DNA of 37,303 nucleotides from Candidatus Acetocimmeria pyornia (GCA_004367365.1 SESX01000005.1:1-37303); one strand, 5' to 3'. Shown: positions 1-8,591, counted from the first letter of the stretch. Notes: a model not told the origin generated them from the letters alone. Numbers and translations: made by a program.

Positions 1-15
1 TGGGGAAGTGATGAG

Positions 16-1131
16 ATGCGGATCGGAATTGTTTGTTACCCTTCCTACGGAGGGAGCGGGGTGGTGGCCACCGAACTAGGTCGGTCCCTGGCCGAGCGCG
101 GCCACGAAATTCATTTTATCTCCTACCAGCTCCCCTTTCGCCTTCAAGGGTCCAGGGAGAACATCTTTTTTCATGAAGTACAGGTCCCTTCTTACCCTCT
201 CTTCAGGGACCGTCCGTATGTTCTGGCCCTGGCCAACAAGATCGTCGAAGCCGTTCGTTATAGAAAAGTGGAACTGGTTCATGTTCACTACGCCATCCCC
301 CATGCTACCGCCGCCTACCTGGCGAAAGAAGTGGTTGGGGGTGGGCTGAAGGTGGTAACCACCCTGCACGGGACTGATATCACCCTCCTGGGAAATGACC
401 CGTCTTTTGCTGAGATTATTGCCTTTTCCATTAACAAGAGTGATGCTGTCACTGCTGTGTCGGAATACCTGCGGCGGGAAACCCTACGTTTATTTCCCAT
501 CCAGAGGGAGATCAAAACGATTTATAACTTCGTGGATCTTGAAGAATACCGACCGGGCCGGGGTCAGCACCTTCGGAGGAGATGGGTGTCAGGCCAGGGG
601 AAGCTCCTGGTGCATGTTTCCAACTTTCGCCGGGTCAAGAGGGTAGACGCTGTCGTGAGGGTCTTTCACCGCCTCCTCGGAAGGATTGAGGCCTGTCTCC
701 TCCTGGTGGGGGACGGTCCGGAGTCCATGGCTGTGAGAAGGCTGGTTTTGGACCTGGGGATTGAAGACCGGGTTTTCTTTCTGGGGAAACAGGACCGGGT
801 GGTCGACATTATTGCGGCCGCTGACCTGATGCTCCTCCCGTCAGAGCAGGAGAGCTTCGGGCTGGTGGCCCTGGAAGCCATGGCCTGCGGTGTACCGGTG
901 GTGGCTTCGTCTGTCGGTGGGCTGCCAGAGGTCGTTGAGGATGGGAAGACCGGGTACTTGCTGCCACCGGATAGATGGGATGAAATGGCCCAGAAGTCGG
1001 CTGAAATCCTTGCTAACCCGCGGCTGCACCGTACCATGTCGCGCCAGGCCCGGGAGCGCTCTCGTTTGTTTTCGGTCCGGCGGATTGTAGCTCAGTATGA
1101 GAGGATTTACAGGAGCCTGCTTGAGACCTGA
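16..1131 (+). CDS. bshA: N-acetyl-alpha-D-glucosaminyl L-malate synthase BshA
   Basis: GT-B retaining glycosyltransferase (GT4) that joins GlcNAc from UDP-GlcNAc to L-malate, the first step of bacillithiol synthesis in the cytoplasm. The N-terminus (MRIGIVCYPSYGGSGVVATE) is the characteristic BshA opening. The C-terminal half has the GT4 donor-binding stretch ESFGLVALEAMACGVPVV, with two Glu eight residues apart. The length of 371 aa is normal for the family. ATG 16 lies just behind GGGGAAG, and upstream TGA triplets suggest a preceding gene ends at or overlaps this start, so it is probably the distal gene of an operon entering from the left. The alternative is another GT4 enzyme, but the N-terminal signature makes BshA likely. 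Confidence 0.88.
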   Translation: MRIGIVCYPSYGGSGVVATELGRSLAERGHEIHFISYQLPFRLQGSRENIFFHEVQVPSYPLFRDRPYVLALANKIVEAVRYRKVELVHVHYAIPHATAAYLAKEVVGGGLKVVTTLHGTDITLLGNDPSFAEIIAFSINKSDAVTAVSEYLRRETLRLFPIQREIKTIYNFVDLEEYRPGRGQHLRRRWVSGQGKLLVHVSNFRRVKRVDAVVRVFHRLLGRIEACLLLVGDGPESMAVRRLVLDLGIEDRVFFLGKQDRVVDIIAAADLMLLPSEQESFGLVALEAMACGVPVVASSVGGLPEVVEDGKTGYLLPPDRWDEMAQKSAEILANPRLHRTMSRQARERSRLFSVRRIVAQYERIYRSLLET

Positions 1132-1149
1132 GGGAAACGGTCCTTTCAG

Positions 1150-1178
1150 TTGACGTAAGACTGGAGAAGGGTTACAAT
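1150..1178 (+). promoter_or_regulatory. sigma-A promoter candidate upstream of the recombinase-like gene
   Basis: TTGACG (1150-1155), a 17-nt spacer and TACAAT (1173-1178). It lies just after the bshA stop and would give a leader of about 240 nt for the gene at 1429. A second, weaker candidate has TTGACA at 1243-1248. Close to the start, CCCCT and AGGGG flank a 5-nt loop and could pair over the GGGAGGGG Shine-Dalgarno. Confidence 0.5.
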
Positions 1179-1428
1179 TAAATCAAGAAAAGGTGCAAGG
1201 TTCGGAGAATTATAAGAGCATGCGTTTTGCGGGATGGGCTTTTTGACAAGGCTCATGGACTGTGATCAATTAGATCAAAATCACCATAAAAAGGGATTAG
1301 GTTGCCGGAGGAATTTTTAGAAATCAATAGAATAATACTAATAATATGATAACAGGATGATCTTGTCTTGACTGGGTAGCCACAGCAAGCCCAGACCAGA
1401 AAGTAAGACCCCTGCGGGAGGGGAAAAA

Positions 1429-2232
1429 ATGGCAATCAGAAAGTTTATTGCTTTGGAAAAGGAACGCCGGGCCGTAGGTTTGCTAGTTGACCCTGGGTTA
1501 GCTGGCGTTTCCAGCTGGGACCTGGAAAAGCAAGAAAGGTTCCTGGAGAATTATGCGCAGTTTTACGGTTTGCGCCTGGAAAGGGTCTTCCGGGTGCAGA
1601 TGGGGCAGGGGAAAAGCCCAGTAGTTGACCGGGTCTTGGAGGCTCTAGAGGGGGAGGAGGAGGGCGTGATTACGGACCTGGTCTGCACCAAGATGGAAAG
1701 CCTCTCCTGTTCTCCGGGTGAGCTCCTTGACCTCTTTGAGCGCCTGCAGGAGAAGGGTGTTGACCTTCATTTTGCCCAGGACGACATCCATACCATGGCC
1801 GACGGAGGATACCTTTTCCGCAACATCCTGAGTGCGATGGCTGAGGCGCGCCCCCGGGTGCAAGACCGGCCTACAGGCTATACCCCCCTGAGGAGAACTG
1901 GGAAAAAGCTAGTGCGTAAGTTCACCCTGGGCTATGATTACGATTCTGCTACCGAGAGTTTGGTTGCCAATGAGGATGCACCAGTGGTGAAGCTTGTTTT
2001 TGAGAAGTTCCTGGAGATGCGTTGCTGCGAAAAGGTGGCCAATTACCTGAACCAACAGGGTGTTGATACCGGAACCACATTTCCCAGGAAATGGGACCGG
2101 GATTACGTGGAATTAATCCTCAATAATGATGCTTACGTGGGCAACTATACTTATCATAATTACAAGGTCGGCCGTCATCACGAACCCATCATCGACGTGA
2201 AACTCTTCGATGAGGTCCAGCGCATGCGGTGA
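1429..2232 (+). CDS. Serine-recombinase-family protein lacking the catalytic residues
   Basis: 267 aa. Residues of about 10-150 follow the resolvase N-terminal fold. For example, DLVCTKMESLSCSPGELLDL lines up with the usual KLDRLSRS helix region, and a match to the 'AxAE' helix follows. Residues of about 165-255 match the 'Recombinase' domain of large serine recombinases (APVVKLVFEKFL, then YVELILNNDAYVGNYTYHN). The usual YxRxS start motif, whose Ser is the nucleophile, reads GLLVDPG, and the RLSR arginines read SLSC, so cleavage chemistry is unlikely. The zinc ribbon and coiled-coil tail of large serine recombinases are absent. The reading frame is intact, with a strong Shine-Dalgarno (GGGAGGGG) and its own terminator, so it may be a domesticated DNA-binding protein and not decay. 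Function unknown. Confidence 0.7.
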   Translation: MAIRKFIALEKERRAVGLLVDPGLAGVSSWDLEKQERFLENYAQFYGLRLERVFRVQMGQGKSPVVDRVLEALEGEEEGVITDLVCTKMESLSCSPGELLDLFERLQEKGVDLHFAQDDIHTMADGGYLFRNILSAMAEARPRVQDRPTGYTPLRRTGKKLVRKFTLGYDYDSATESLVANEDAPVVKLVFEKFLEMRCCEKVANYLNQQGVDTGTTFPRKWDRDYVELILNNDAYVGNYTYHNYKVGRHHEPIIDVKLFDEVQRMR

Positions 2233-2287
2233 ATCTTGGTTCGTAGGGGTAACTAGCTTGGGACGACTCCGAAAAAGAAAAATTTGG

Positions 2288-2324
2288 ACGGCGCTGACGG
2301 TACAGGGTTAGCGCCGTTTTTTTT
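2288..2324 (+). terminator. Rho-independent terminator after the recombinase-like gene
   Basis: ACGGCGCT (2288-2295) pairs with AGCGCCGT (2310-2317). Two further inner pairs extend the stem, and eight T follow. Confidence 0.85.
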
Positions 2325-2347
2325 AGTTTTTTCCCATCCAGCATTTA

Positions 2348-2500
2348 GCTTCCGGCTTGGATTCGAGGCTGGGTAGGTCCACGGTCAGCGGAGGGGTTCA
2401 AGAAGCGCATGCAGCGGAGGACCAGCCCTGGCGAGGCGGATAATGTCGTAGTAGTGCTCCATGCCGCCACCTGGGGCGGCACCACGAGGGATGAAAAATG
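2348..2500 (+). pseudogene. Possible phage terminase large-subunit tail remnant
   Basis: An open frame that starts after an in-frame TAG near 2344 reads FKKRMQRRTSPGEADNVVVV. This resembles the C-terminal tail of phage large terminases, where a basic stretch precedes a 'SPxxADAxxxAL' motif. Nothing upstream continues the homology, and the later part of the frame (to 2621) has no recognisable content. It follows a recombinase-like gene, which would fit a decayed phage element. The match is short and made by eye, so the call is weak. The rest of 2233-2716 holds the terminator, a GCCGCC/GGCGGC hairpin near 2464-2480 and a promoter; I see no real gene. Confidence 0.25.
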
Positions 2501-2554
2501 CAAGGGTGGAACCAGCATTTTCGTAGAAGGTTGGATGTATTTTAGGGAAAGAAA

Positions 2555-2584
2555 TTGTTCTGCAAGTAATTTATGGGATATAAT
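2555..2584 (+). promoter_or_regulatory. Promoter candidate for the GGDEF/HD-GYP gene
   Basis: TTGTTC (2555-2560), an 18-nt spacer and a consensus TATAAT (2579-2584), about 130 bases before the start of the next gene. Confidence 0.5.
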
Positions 2585-2716
2585 ATATCGCGGTACTGCA
2601 GGGGGTATCTACGACTGCTAGAAGTGATAATAAATGCTACGGGTAAAGGGGTTCTATAGCGTTCTCAGGAAATGAGACCAAAAAATGGGTAGTTGCAACG
2701 ATAGTTCAAAAGGTGG

Positions 2717-4453
2717 GTGCAAAGGGCATTGCAGCAGATTGAAGAACAACTGTGCAGGTCTCTTCTAGAGAAAGAGAAGAAGCAGTGTTTAATCATGAAG
2801 GTTCTCTTGATGGTTGTGGGCCTGGTGGTAGGCTACGTATACAGGGGACAGCCCCATCTAGCCCAGACGATACCCTTGACCCATGTTACGGTGGGTTATG
2901 GCCTCCTGACCTTAGCGTATACCTACTTGGTGAGGCACAGAGGAACTCCCGGAAACATTCGGCTCTTGTGGTACCTTTCATTCATACTGGACATTACCTA
3001 CGCCAATCTTCTTGTTGTCCGGAGTGGTGGGCTCAGCAGTCCCGTGGTCATCATCTATTCCCTGATCATGCTCCGGATTGCCCGCAGTGTTCCCAATATC
3101 AAGCAGGGTTTAATCATTGGTTTAATCTCTTTTGTCCTCAATGTTGCCACCTTTTTGTACTTCGACCCTTCCCTGGCTTTTCTCCAGGACCGTGAATACT
3201 GGTTTGGGATGCTTCTTTTGTGGGCTACCTTTCTGGGTACGGTAGTGGTAGTGGTTCGTACCATGTGGGCGGTGGCCAGGGAAAGGGAAAAACTTGCCAG
3301 TGAACTGGAACAGCTTTCGTACCGGGACGGGCTCACTAACCTATATAACCGACGCTATTTCCAGGCAAAGCTGAAAGAGCTGGAATTGCGATGCAAGGAA
3401 AGCTCTGAGCCCCTTTCCTTGGTAATGCTCGATATCGACTATTTTAAAGTGTACAATGATACCTACGGCCACCAGGAGGGTGACCACCTGCTGGTGGAAA
3501 TTGGGCGTCTCCTGAAGCGTACCGTGAGGAAAAACGACCTCGCTTTTCGCTATGGGGGTGAGGAATTTGCCGTTCTTCTGCCGGATACCTTGCCCGAGGC
3601 TGGCTTCCTGATTGCCGAAAGGATCAGGGAGGCAGTGGAACAATTCCCTTTCCCTGGCTTCGAAAAGCAGCCGGGTGGAAAGGTCACCGTTTCGTGTGGG
3701 GTAGCCACCATGCCCCAACACGCCCGCGATGCCGAAGACCTGGTTAGGAAGGCTGACAGGGTTCTGTACCGTGCGAAAGAGACTGGCAGAAACCGTACGC
3801 TTCTTTATTCCACCCAGGAGGAGGAACGCGATACTCAACGCGAGCCTGTCGAGCTTTTCCCGATTCTGGACTCCATAGAGACCTTGCTCTCGGTTCTCCG
3901 GGCCAGGGACCCGTATATCTGTCATCATTCCATAAGGGTTGAGAAGTACGCGGCGGCTGTGGCCGAGCGGTTGGGCCTGGGTGAGAAGGAGATCTTTCAT
4001 CTCCGGGTGGCCGCTCTCCTTCATGACCTGGGGAAAGTGAAACTGAATCAGGCAACCTTATCAAGACCCGGACGGCTCTCGGCCGGTGAATGGGAGAAAA
4101 TGAAGCTGCATACCCTCTGGGGAGCTGATGTGATCAAGTGCATCGATGGCTTTAAACCAGTGGAGGCGGCCATTACTTATCACCACGAACGTTACGACGG
4201 AACGGGTTATCCGGAGGGCTTACGCGGGGAAGAAATCCCCATTGAGGCCCGTATTTTGGCAGTTGCGGACAGTTTCGATGCCATGACTACCTCGCGGCCC
4301 TATCAACCGGCAAAGAAGCTGAGTGAGGCCATAGATGAACTAAAAAGGAACGCAGGTACCCAGTTTGACCCCCGGGTCGTAAAGGCCCTTATCGAGACCA
4401 TCGGAACAAGTCGTACTTTCGACCGCTATGTGGCCGCGACCCGGTCCGTGTGA
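2717..4453 (+). CDS. Membrane GGDEF and HD-GYP protein (c-di-GMP synthesis and hydrolysis)
   Basis: 578 aa in three parts. Residues of about 25-190 form roughly five membrane helices. A GGDEF diguanylate cyclase domain spans about 200-365, with the active-site motif GGEEF at 280-284 and an RKND inhibitory (I) site five residues ahead at 271-274. An HD-GYP phosphodiesterase domain spans about 385-565, with HDLGK at 436-440 and HHERYDGTGYP at 489-499. Both active sites look complete, so the protein could make and break c-di-GMP; the N-terminal sensor signal is unknown. The start is uncertain. GTG 2717 touches the AGGTGG Shine-Dalgarno, TTG 2729 has better spacing, and ATG 2795 would begin just at the first helix. 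The gene appears monocistronic. Confidence 0.88.
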   Translation: MQRALQQIEEQLCRSLLEKEKKQCLIMKVLLMVVGLVVGYVYRGQPHLAQTIPLTHVTVGYGLLTLAYTYLVRHRGTPGNIRLLWYLSFILDITYANLLVVRSGGLSSPVVIIYSLIMLRIARSVPNIKQGLIIGLISFVLNVATFLYFDPSLAFLQDREYWFGMLLLWATFLGTVVVVVRTMWAVAREREKLASELEQLSYRDGLTNLYNRRYFQAKLKELELRCKESSEPLSLVMLDIDYFKVYNDTYGHQEGDHLLVEIGRLLKRTVRKNDLAFRYGGEEFAVLLPDTLPEAGFLIAERIREAVEQFPFPGFEKQPGGKVTVSCGVATMPQHARDAEDLVRKADRVLYRAKETGRNRTLLYSTQEEERDTQREPVELFPILDSIETLLSVLRARDPYICHHSIRVEKYAAAVAERLGLGEKEIFHLRVAALLHDLGKVKLNQATLSRPGRLSAGEWEKMKLHTLWGADVIKCIDGFKPVEAAITYHHERYDGTGYPEGLRGEEIPIEARILAVADSFDAMTTSRPYQPAKKLSEAIDELKRNAGTQFDPRVVKALIETIGTSRTFDRYVAATRSV

Positions 4454-4548
4454 CCAAAGGCTGGCCGAGCCCTGGTCGATTAAGGGTGATCAGGCTGTCT
4501 GGGGCCGGGGAGTTGGATTGCCGCTGCACTACCCGGTCCCCCTTTCCT

Positions 4549-4577
4549 TTGACCCGACCTGCATGGTGTACTATAAT
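4549..4577 (+). promoter_or_regulatory. sigma-A promoter of rimO
   Basis: TTGACC (4549-4554), exactly 17 nt, then consensus TATAAT (4572-4577), about 40 bases before the chosen rimO start. It also argues that the longer ORF from 4450 is not translated. Confidence 0.8.
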
Positions 4578-4617
4578 AGCCACAGAGTTTTACCGGGGGC
4601 AAAGGAGGTCCATCCTT

Positions 4618-5946
4618 TTGGCAGCGTGGAAGGTCGGGTTTGTGACCCTGGGTTGTGACAAGAACCGGGTTGATACCGAATACATGCTTGGTGCCCTTAA
4701 GCAGGAAGGGTATACCATTACCGATAACCTGGATGAGGCCGATGTTTTGATCGTCAATACCTGTGGTTTCATCGACGCGGCGGTGGAAGAATCGGTGTAT
4801 ACCATCATGGACCTGGCGGAAAAGAAAGAAGATGCCTGCTGCCGTGCCCTGATTGTTACCGGCTGTCTCGCTCAACGTTACCGCGACACCCTTGAGGCGG
4901 AAATCCCCGAGATTGATGCCCTGGTGGGTACCGGTGACTTTGGGCAGATCAACCAGGTGGTAAAAAAGGTACTCGAGGGGGAAAAGGTGGCAGAAGTCGG
5001 TGTCCCGGAGAAGGCAGGCGAATGGTCTGGAACTAGGTTTCTGACCACACCTGTCCATTCAACTTACGTCAAGATTGCAGAGGGGTGCAACAAGACCTGT
5101 ACCTTTTGTGTCATCCCGAGGCTCAGGGGCAGGTACCGCAGCCGGCAGCCTGAAGAAATCGAAAAGGAAGTCAGGTGGCTGGTCAGGCAGGGTACCCGTG
5201 AGGTCAACCTGGTGGCCCAGGATGTAACCAGGTACGGCCGGGACCTCCCAGATGGGACAGACCTTCCTGGGCTCTTGAAGCGGCTGGCCCGGGTGGACGG
5301 ACTCAAGTGGATCCGTCTTCTTTATGCCTCCCCCGAAGGGGTTACGGACGAGCTCCTGGAGGTGGTGGCCTCGGAGGACAAGGTCTGCCGGTACCTTGAC
5401 CTTCCTATCCAACATGGCAGCCCCAGGATTCTAAAGGAAATGGGCCGGCCTTCTGACCCTGAGGGTCTCATGGCTCGGATTGATGAAATCCGCAAGGCTG
5501 TCCCTGGTATCAGTCTGCGCACTTCACTGATCGTGGGTTTTCCCGGCGAAACGGAAAGGGAGTTTCAGGACCTTCTTGATTTTATTGACGAAGCTTCCTT
5601 TGACTATGCCGGGTTTTTCATCTATTCCCCTGAGGAGGGTACCCCGGCTGGGGGGCGAAAAGACCAGGTTCCCGTGGCTGTTAAGGAAGAACGGTACGAC
5701 CGGGCCATGGAGCACCAACGGCTCATTACCCGGCGGCGCAATGCCCGCTGGGTCGGCCAAAGGGTGCCGGTGCTCATTGATGAAGCCAGCGGGAATGAGC
5801 TTGTGGGACGGACCCAGGGACAGGCCCCGGAGGTGGACGGCCAGGTGCTCCTCGGGGGCCGAACCGGGCGGGTGGGGGCAATCGTCATGGCCCGGATCCA
5901 AGGTGTTTTGGATTACGATTTGGTGGGGGAGATAATTGAGCTCTGA
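4618..5946 (+). CDS. rimO: Ribosomal protein S12 methylthiotransferase RimO
   Basis: Radical-SAM enzyme that adds a methylthio group to an Asp of ribosomal protein uS12. The UPF0004 domain carries three cluster Cys, in GCDKNR (C13), NTCGF (C49) and TGCLAQ (C83). The radical-SAM site is CNKTCTFC near residue 160, followed by RLRGRYRSR. A TRAM domain is at the C-terminus (about 375-442). I place the start at TTG 4618, 7 nt after AAAGGAGGTC, which gives 442 aa, the family length. The ORF-track start at 4450 would read through the promoter. VTLGCDKNRVD at the start separates RimO from MiaB, which is also present in this window. Confidence 0.93.
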   Translation: MAAWKVGFVTLGCDKNRVDTEYMLGALKQEGYTITDNLDEADVLIVNTCGFIDAAVEESVYTIMDLAEKKEDACCRALIVTGCLAQRYRDTLEAEIPEIDALVGTGDFGQINQVVKKVLEGEKVAEVGVPEKAGEWSGTRFLTTPVHSTYVKIAEGCNKTCTFCVIPRLRGRYRSRQPEEIEKEVRWLVRQGTREVNLVAQDVTRYGRDLPDGTDLPGLLKRLARVDGLKWIRLLYASPEGVTDELLEVVASEDKVCRYLDLPIQHGSPRILKEMGRPSDPEGLMARIDEIRKAVPGISLRTSLIVGFPGETEREFQDLLDFIDEASFDYAGFFIYSPEEGTPAGGRKDQVPVAVKEERYDRAMEHQRLITRRRNARWVGQRVPVLIDEASGNELVGRTQGQAPEVDGQVLLGGRTGRVGAIVMARIQGVLDYDLVGEIIEL

Positions 5947-6073
5947 AAACGCTCAAAATGACGTGCCTTCTGGATTTTAAGGTTTGCCTGTTACTTGTTA
6001 ATTATGGTGTCATTATGAGACAAATACAGCGAGTTTCCCATCTGTATTCTATCTGTCAAGCTATAACCGGTTC

Positions 6074-6370
6074 TTAGTTAATCCTTTGAGCCAATTTTTT
6101 TACATTTCGACTGATGAAGGTCATCAGCATCTGGATGGTAACCCTTTCTCTTCCCCGGTATCTCGCCCTGCCCATCCGGTGCCAGGTCTTGGCCTCTGCG
6201 AACACGCCTTCAATGGCCTTTCTTACCCGCATCGCCTTCTTGATTTCTCGAGGTTGGTTCTCAAATACTTCCGGCCTTACAAAGACTCGTTTTCGGGTCT
6301 CTGATTTGCCAAGACATGAGCTTTTTACCGGACACCTCTGATTATGAGAAATGGGATAGGGGCGAGAACC
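6074..6370 (-). pseudogene. C-terminal remnant of an IS1182-type transposase
   Basis: Read on the minus strand, an open stretch of about 98 codons between stops ends with VFAEAKTWHRMGRARYRGRE. That is the conserved C-terminal part of IS1182/DDE_Tnp_1-type transposases, where the catalytic Glu sits in a 'xxExxFxxxKxxxxxxRxxxRG' block. A CPVKSSC knuckle precedes it, as in that family. The N-terminal three quarters and any terminal inverted repeats are missing, and the frame opens after a TAA at 6371-6373 with no start codon context. It is therefore a fragment. It lies between rimO and another broken gene, marking an insertion-prone spot. The ORF-track entries on the plus strand here are shadows. 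Confidence 0.7.
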
Positions 6371-6454
6371 TTATATAAATTAGTTAGAATGTTGTGTACG
6401 CAACCTAAGTACTTATTGTCCAGGATGAAGATGGTTCAGGCGGGTGTAGATATC

Positions 6455-6480
6455 TATTGAATACACAGCTTTATTCAATA
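6455..6480 (+). repeat. Inverted repeat upstream of the broken enoyl-CoA hydratase gene
   Basis: TATTGAAT (6455-6462) and ATTCAATA (6473-6480) form a perfect 8-bp inverted repeat with a 10-nt spacer, close to the start at 6508. It could be an old operator; the regulator is unknown. Confidence 0.4.
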
Positions 6481-6507
6481 AAAACTATAGAACTGAGGTG
6501 AAAATAG

Positions 6508-6791
6508 ATGGAAAGCCGTGAATCTGTGGTGCTAGTTCAAAAAAATGGCCCCATAGGCACAGTTACAATTAATAACCCCCCGTTGAACATTCTGGACCTT
6601 GTTGTGAGGCAGCGACTTTTTAGTGTTTTTGAAAACCTACAAGATACCCCAGATATCCGGATAGTTGTTCTCCAAGGGGCTGGGAGCAAGGCTTTTTCGG
6701 TGGGGTCCAATATCAACGAATTTCCCCTGTCTCACGGTGTTCAAGGTGGAAAAAAAAGGCAGAGTTTGAGCAAAAGTTACATAATCTCTAG
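6508..6791 (+). pseudogene. Enoyl-CoA hydratase/isomerase fragment with a frameshift
   Basis: The first 83 or so codons match the N-terminus of crotonase-fold enoyl-CoA hydratases (GPIGTVTINNPPLNILD, then VVLQGAGSKAFSVGSNINEF). At an A8 run (6750-6757) the frame breaks. With one more A it would continue KKKAEFEQKLHNL, just as family members do, and then meet TAG at 6789-6791. The oxyanion-hole GGG region and the rest of the domain are missing. A good Shine-Dalgarno (GAGGTG) precedes ATG 6508, so this was once a working gene. The 138-aa ORF in the track is an artefact of the shifted frame. From 6792 to 7118 I see no recognisable gene. A sequencing error could explain the A-run, but not the truncation. 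Confidence 0.75.
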
Positions 6792-7118
6792 ACTAAAAGA
6801 ATCATGGTGGGGGAGGGCTACCGACAGAAGGCCTTACCCCCCCCTGATAGGACCGGAGAAAGTGCTACTAGCACCAGAAAAACCGGGAACGCTGGTTGTG
6901 AGGTGTTTGCCTACTTTTTCCTGATACGTATCCTGGCCGCCGTTACACCACCTATGGCCTGGGCCAGGGCAGAATATCGCTTTCGTAAAGGTATGGTAAG
7001 GAACACTTAACGATCGGATTCCCGCAGAGAGGTAGTACGCGGGTGGAACTTCTTGACAGGTCACGAGTTAAGCTGTGGGCGTTTCTGACTGTAGATTTTG
7101 TTAGTTGTTGAAGATATT

Positions 7119-8501
7119 TTATAAACACGGTTTTTGACAGATCATATTAAGTTGAATATCTATTTGGGCTGATGCCGGAAGATTTAGTACTCCAAGCAGT
7201 ACTTGGGCTCCTGGGTCAACAGGTATGACTTCTGTAATGGTATTGTCAATTACTGCAGTTCCCAAAACTGAACTTGATACAAGGGTGAAGGAAAGGGTTT
7301 TTTGAAAACTGCCACCAGAAGGTATCAATGCGGATTTACAAATAAAATCCAGGCCTACAGGTCCGGTAATATCGGTATTGAGTGGCACCGGATCACCGCT
7401 GCCGGAGAAACGTGCTTCGCAGCCGTTGAAACTGGTAAACTTAATGGTTACCCCAGTTGGCACCTCCATGTGGTCATGGATATCCACTACAATATCTGGT
7501 GAATCATTTTCACTAGATATCGTTAAGGTATAGGTTCCTTGGTTACCGTCTATTGTACAGCATTTATCAGCCCTTAATTCCACAACATCAATTTTAGTTG
7601 TACAGCTGGCAGAGTCTTTGGTTCCCTTGGCCGATACATCCGCTGTATTATTAATCAAATACTCCCCAGCGGTAGTGATACTTGCAATGGGAATTTCGTA
7701 GGTGATTGGAACTACTCCACCTGGTTCAATAGTCCCTAAATTACCACTGATCCTGACTTGGCCGGGGATGGTAGTATCGACAGTCAAGGTTGGCGGAGTT
7801 ACTGTAATTGGACCCGTAATCAGCTGGGTAGGGATGAAGATCGTGTCTTTGAAGTCCACATCATCTAGTGCAGCATTTCCGATGTTGGTGACACTAAGAC
7901 TATAGTGAAGTGTTGCTTGATTATTGATAATCGTATGTCCACATTCTTTAATAAGTACTAGTTCACCCTGGGGATTGCATTCTGGTACCAGGAAACAGTC
8001 ATCACACTCAAAGGTAAGGATACTGGTTCCTGCTTTGACTTTGATCGGTTGAACTGCGAGGGGAAAATCCCCCACGATTTCCAGGCGGTATTCAACACTG
8101 ACACCCTTTTCGTAGCGGTCCTCAGTTTCAATTTTTAGGAATTGAAACCCTTCAGGGGCAGTCCCGAAATTGGGATCAGTTTTTGTAAGGGTAAAGGGTA
8201 CTGGAACGAACTGACCGCATCCATCAATTTTTTCACTAACTATGATATTCTCAGCAGGAATGATATCACAGACTGGGATGACGAAATTGCTGATTGCTTT
8301 TGTAGCCTGGCTGCAGTCAGTAATAAGCTTATAGGTCCAAAAAGATTTATCCAGTTCAGGTACAAAAGCAGGATTGTTGACAACACTACCATCAGGTAGG
8401 TTCTGACACGCCGGCTGAACTACGGAAATCCCGTTCTTGGCTCCGCAGCAGCAAATATTCAAATACGGAGAACACGTGCACGGTTTGGCGACATCAGCCA
8501 T
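7119..8501 (-). CDS. Cys-rich DUF11-repeat protein, probable surface or spore-layer protein
   Basis: 460 aa from ATG 8501, chosen because AAAGGAGATGAG lies just ahead; the 47 extra codons in the ORF track have no such site. A Cys-rich N-terminus (CTCSPYLNICCCG) leads into beta-rich domains. The middle (about 215-330) matches the DUF11 repeat, an Ig-like domain of bacterial surface proteins (YSLSVTNIGNAALDDVDFKDT, continuing to VPITYEIP). A second similar unit follows at about 340-450. There is no signal peptide, membrane helix or LPXTG anchor, so normal secretion is not evident; assembly inside a mother cell, as for coat or exosporium proteins, would fit. The base composition is clearly AT-richer than the neighbours, suggesting transfer or a lineage-specific gene. 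The exact role is unknown. Confidence 0.7.
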   Translation of the reverse strand: MADVAKPCTCSPYLNICCCGAKNGISVVQPACQNLPDGSVVNNPAFVPELDKSFWTYKLITDCSQATKAISNFVIPVCDIIPAENIIVSEKIDGCGQFVPVPFTLTKTDPNFGTAPEGFQFLKIETEDRYEKGVSVEYRLEIVGDFPLAVQPIKVKAGTSILTFECDDCFLVPECNPQGELVLIKECGHTIINNQATLHYSLSVTNIGNAALDDVDFKDTIFIPTQLITGPITVTPPTLTVDTTIPGQVRISGNLGTIEPGGVVPITYEIPIASITTAGEYLINNTADVSAKGTKDSASCTTKIDVVELRADKCCTIDGNQGTYTLTISSENDSPDIVVDIHDHMEVPTGVTIKFTSFNGCEARFSGSGDPVPLNTDITGPVGLDFICKSALIPSGGSFQKTLSFTLVSSSVLGTAVIDNTITEVIPVDPGAQVLLGVLNLPASAQIDIQLNMICQKPCL

Positions 8502-8562
8502 ACGACTCATCTCCTTTACCGCCATAGTTTTAATGAACCCAAGTTTACTCCTCGACTCACTT

Positions 8563-8591
8563 ACATAATATGTTTTCATGTGGAAAGGTGT
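8563..8591 (-). promoter_or_regulatory. Possible sigma-K-type sporulation promoter for the DUF11 gene
   Basis: On the minus strand, AC, 17 nt and CATATTATG, close to the sigma-K pattern AC-N17-CATAnnnTA, about 60 bases before the start. It is a short, degenerate pattern in an AT-rich stretch, so it is tentative. Confidence 0.3.

Noticed and set aside
1261-1283. GTGAT...ATCAC pair upstream of the recombinase-like gene as a CRP-type site.
   Set aside because: The arms are too far apart for CRP/FNR binding.
2498-2524. GGGTGGAACC, close to a T-box core, inside an AATGC/GCATT hairpin.
   Set aside because: The T-box antiterminator has the motif in a bulged stem with GCG after it, and no stem I or specifier loop or downstream amino-acid gene is present.
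2409-2621. 70-aa ORF in the track.
   Set aside because: No Shine-Dalgarno, and a promoter with TATAAT lies inside it; only its first part resembles anything.
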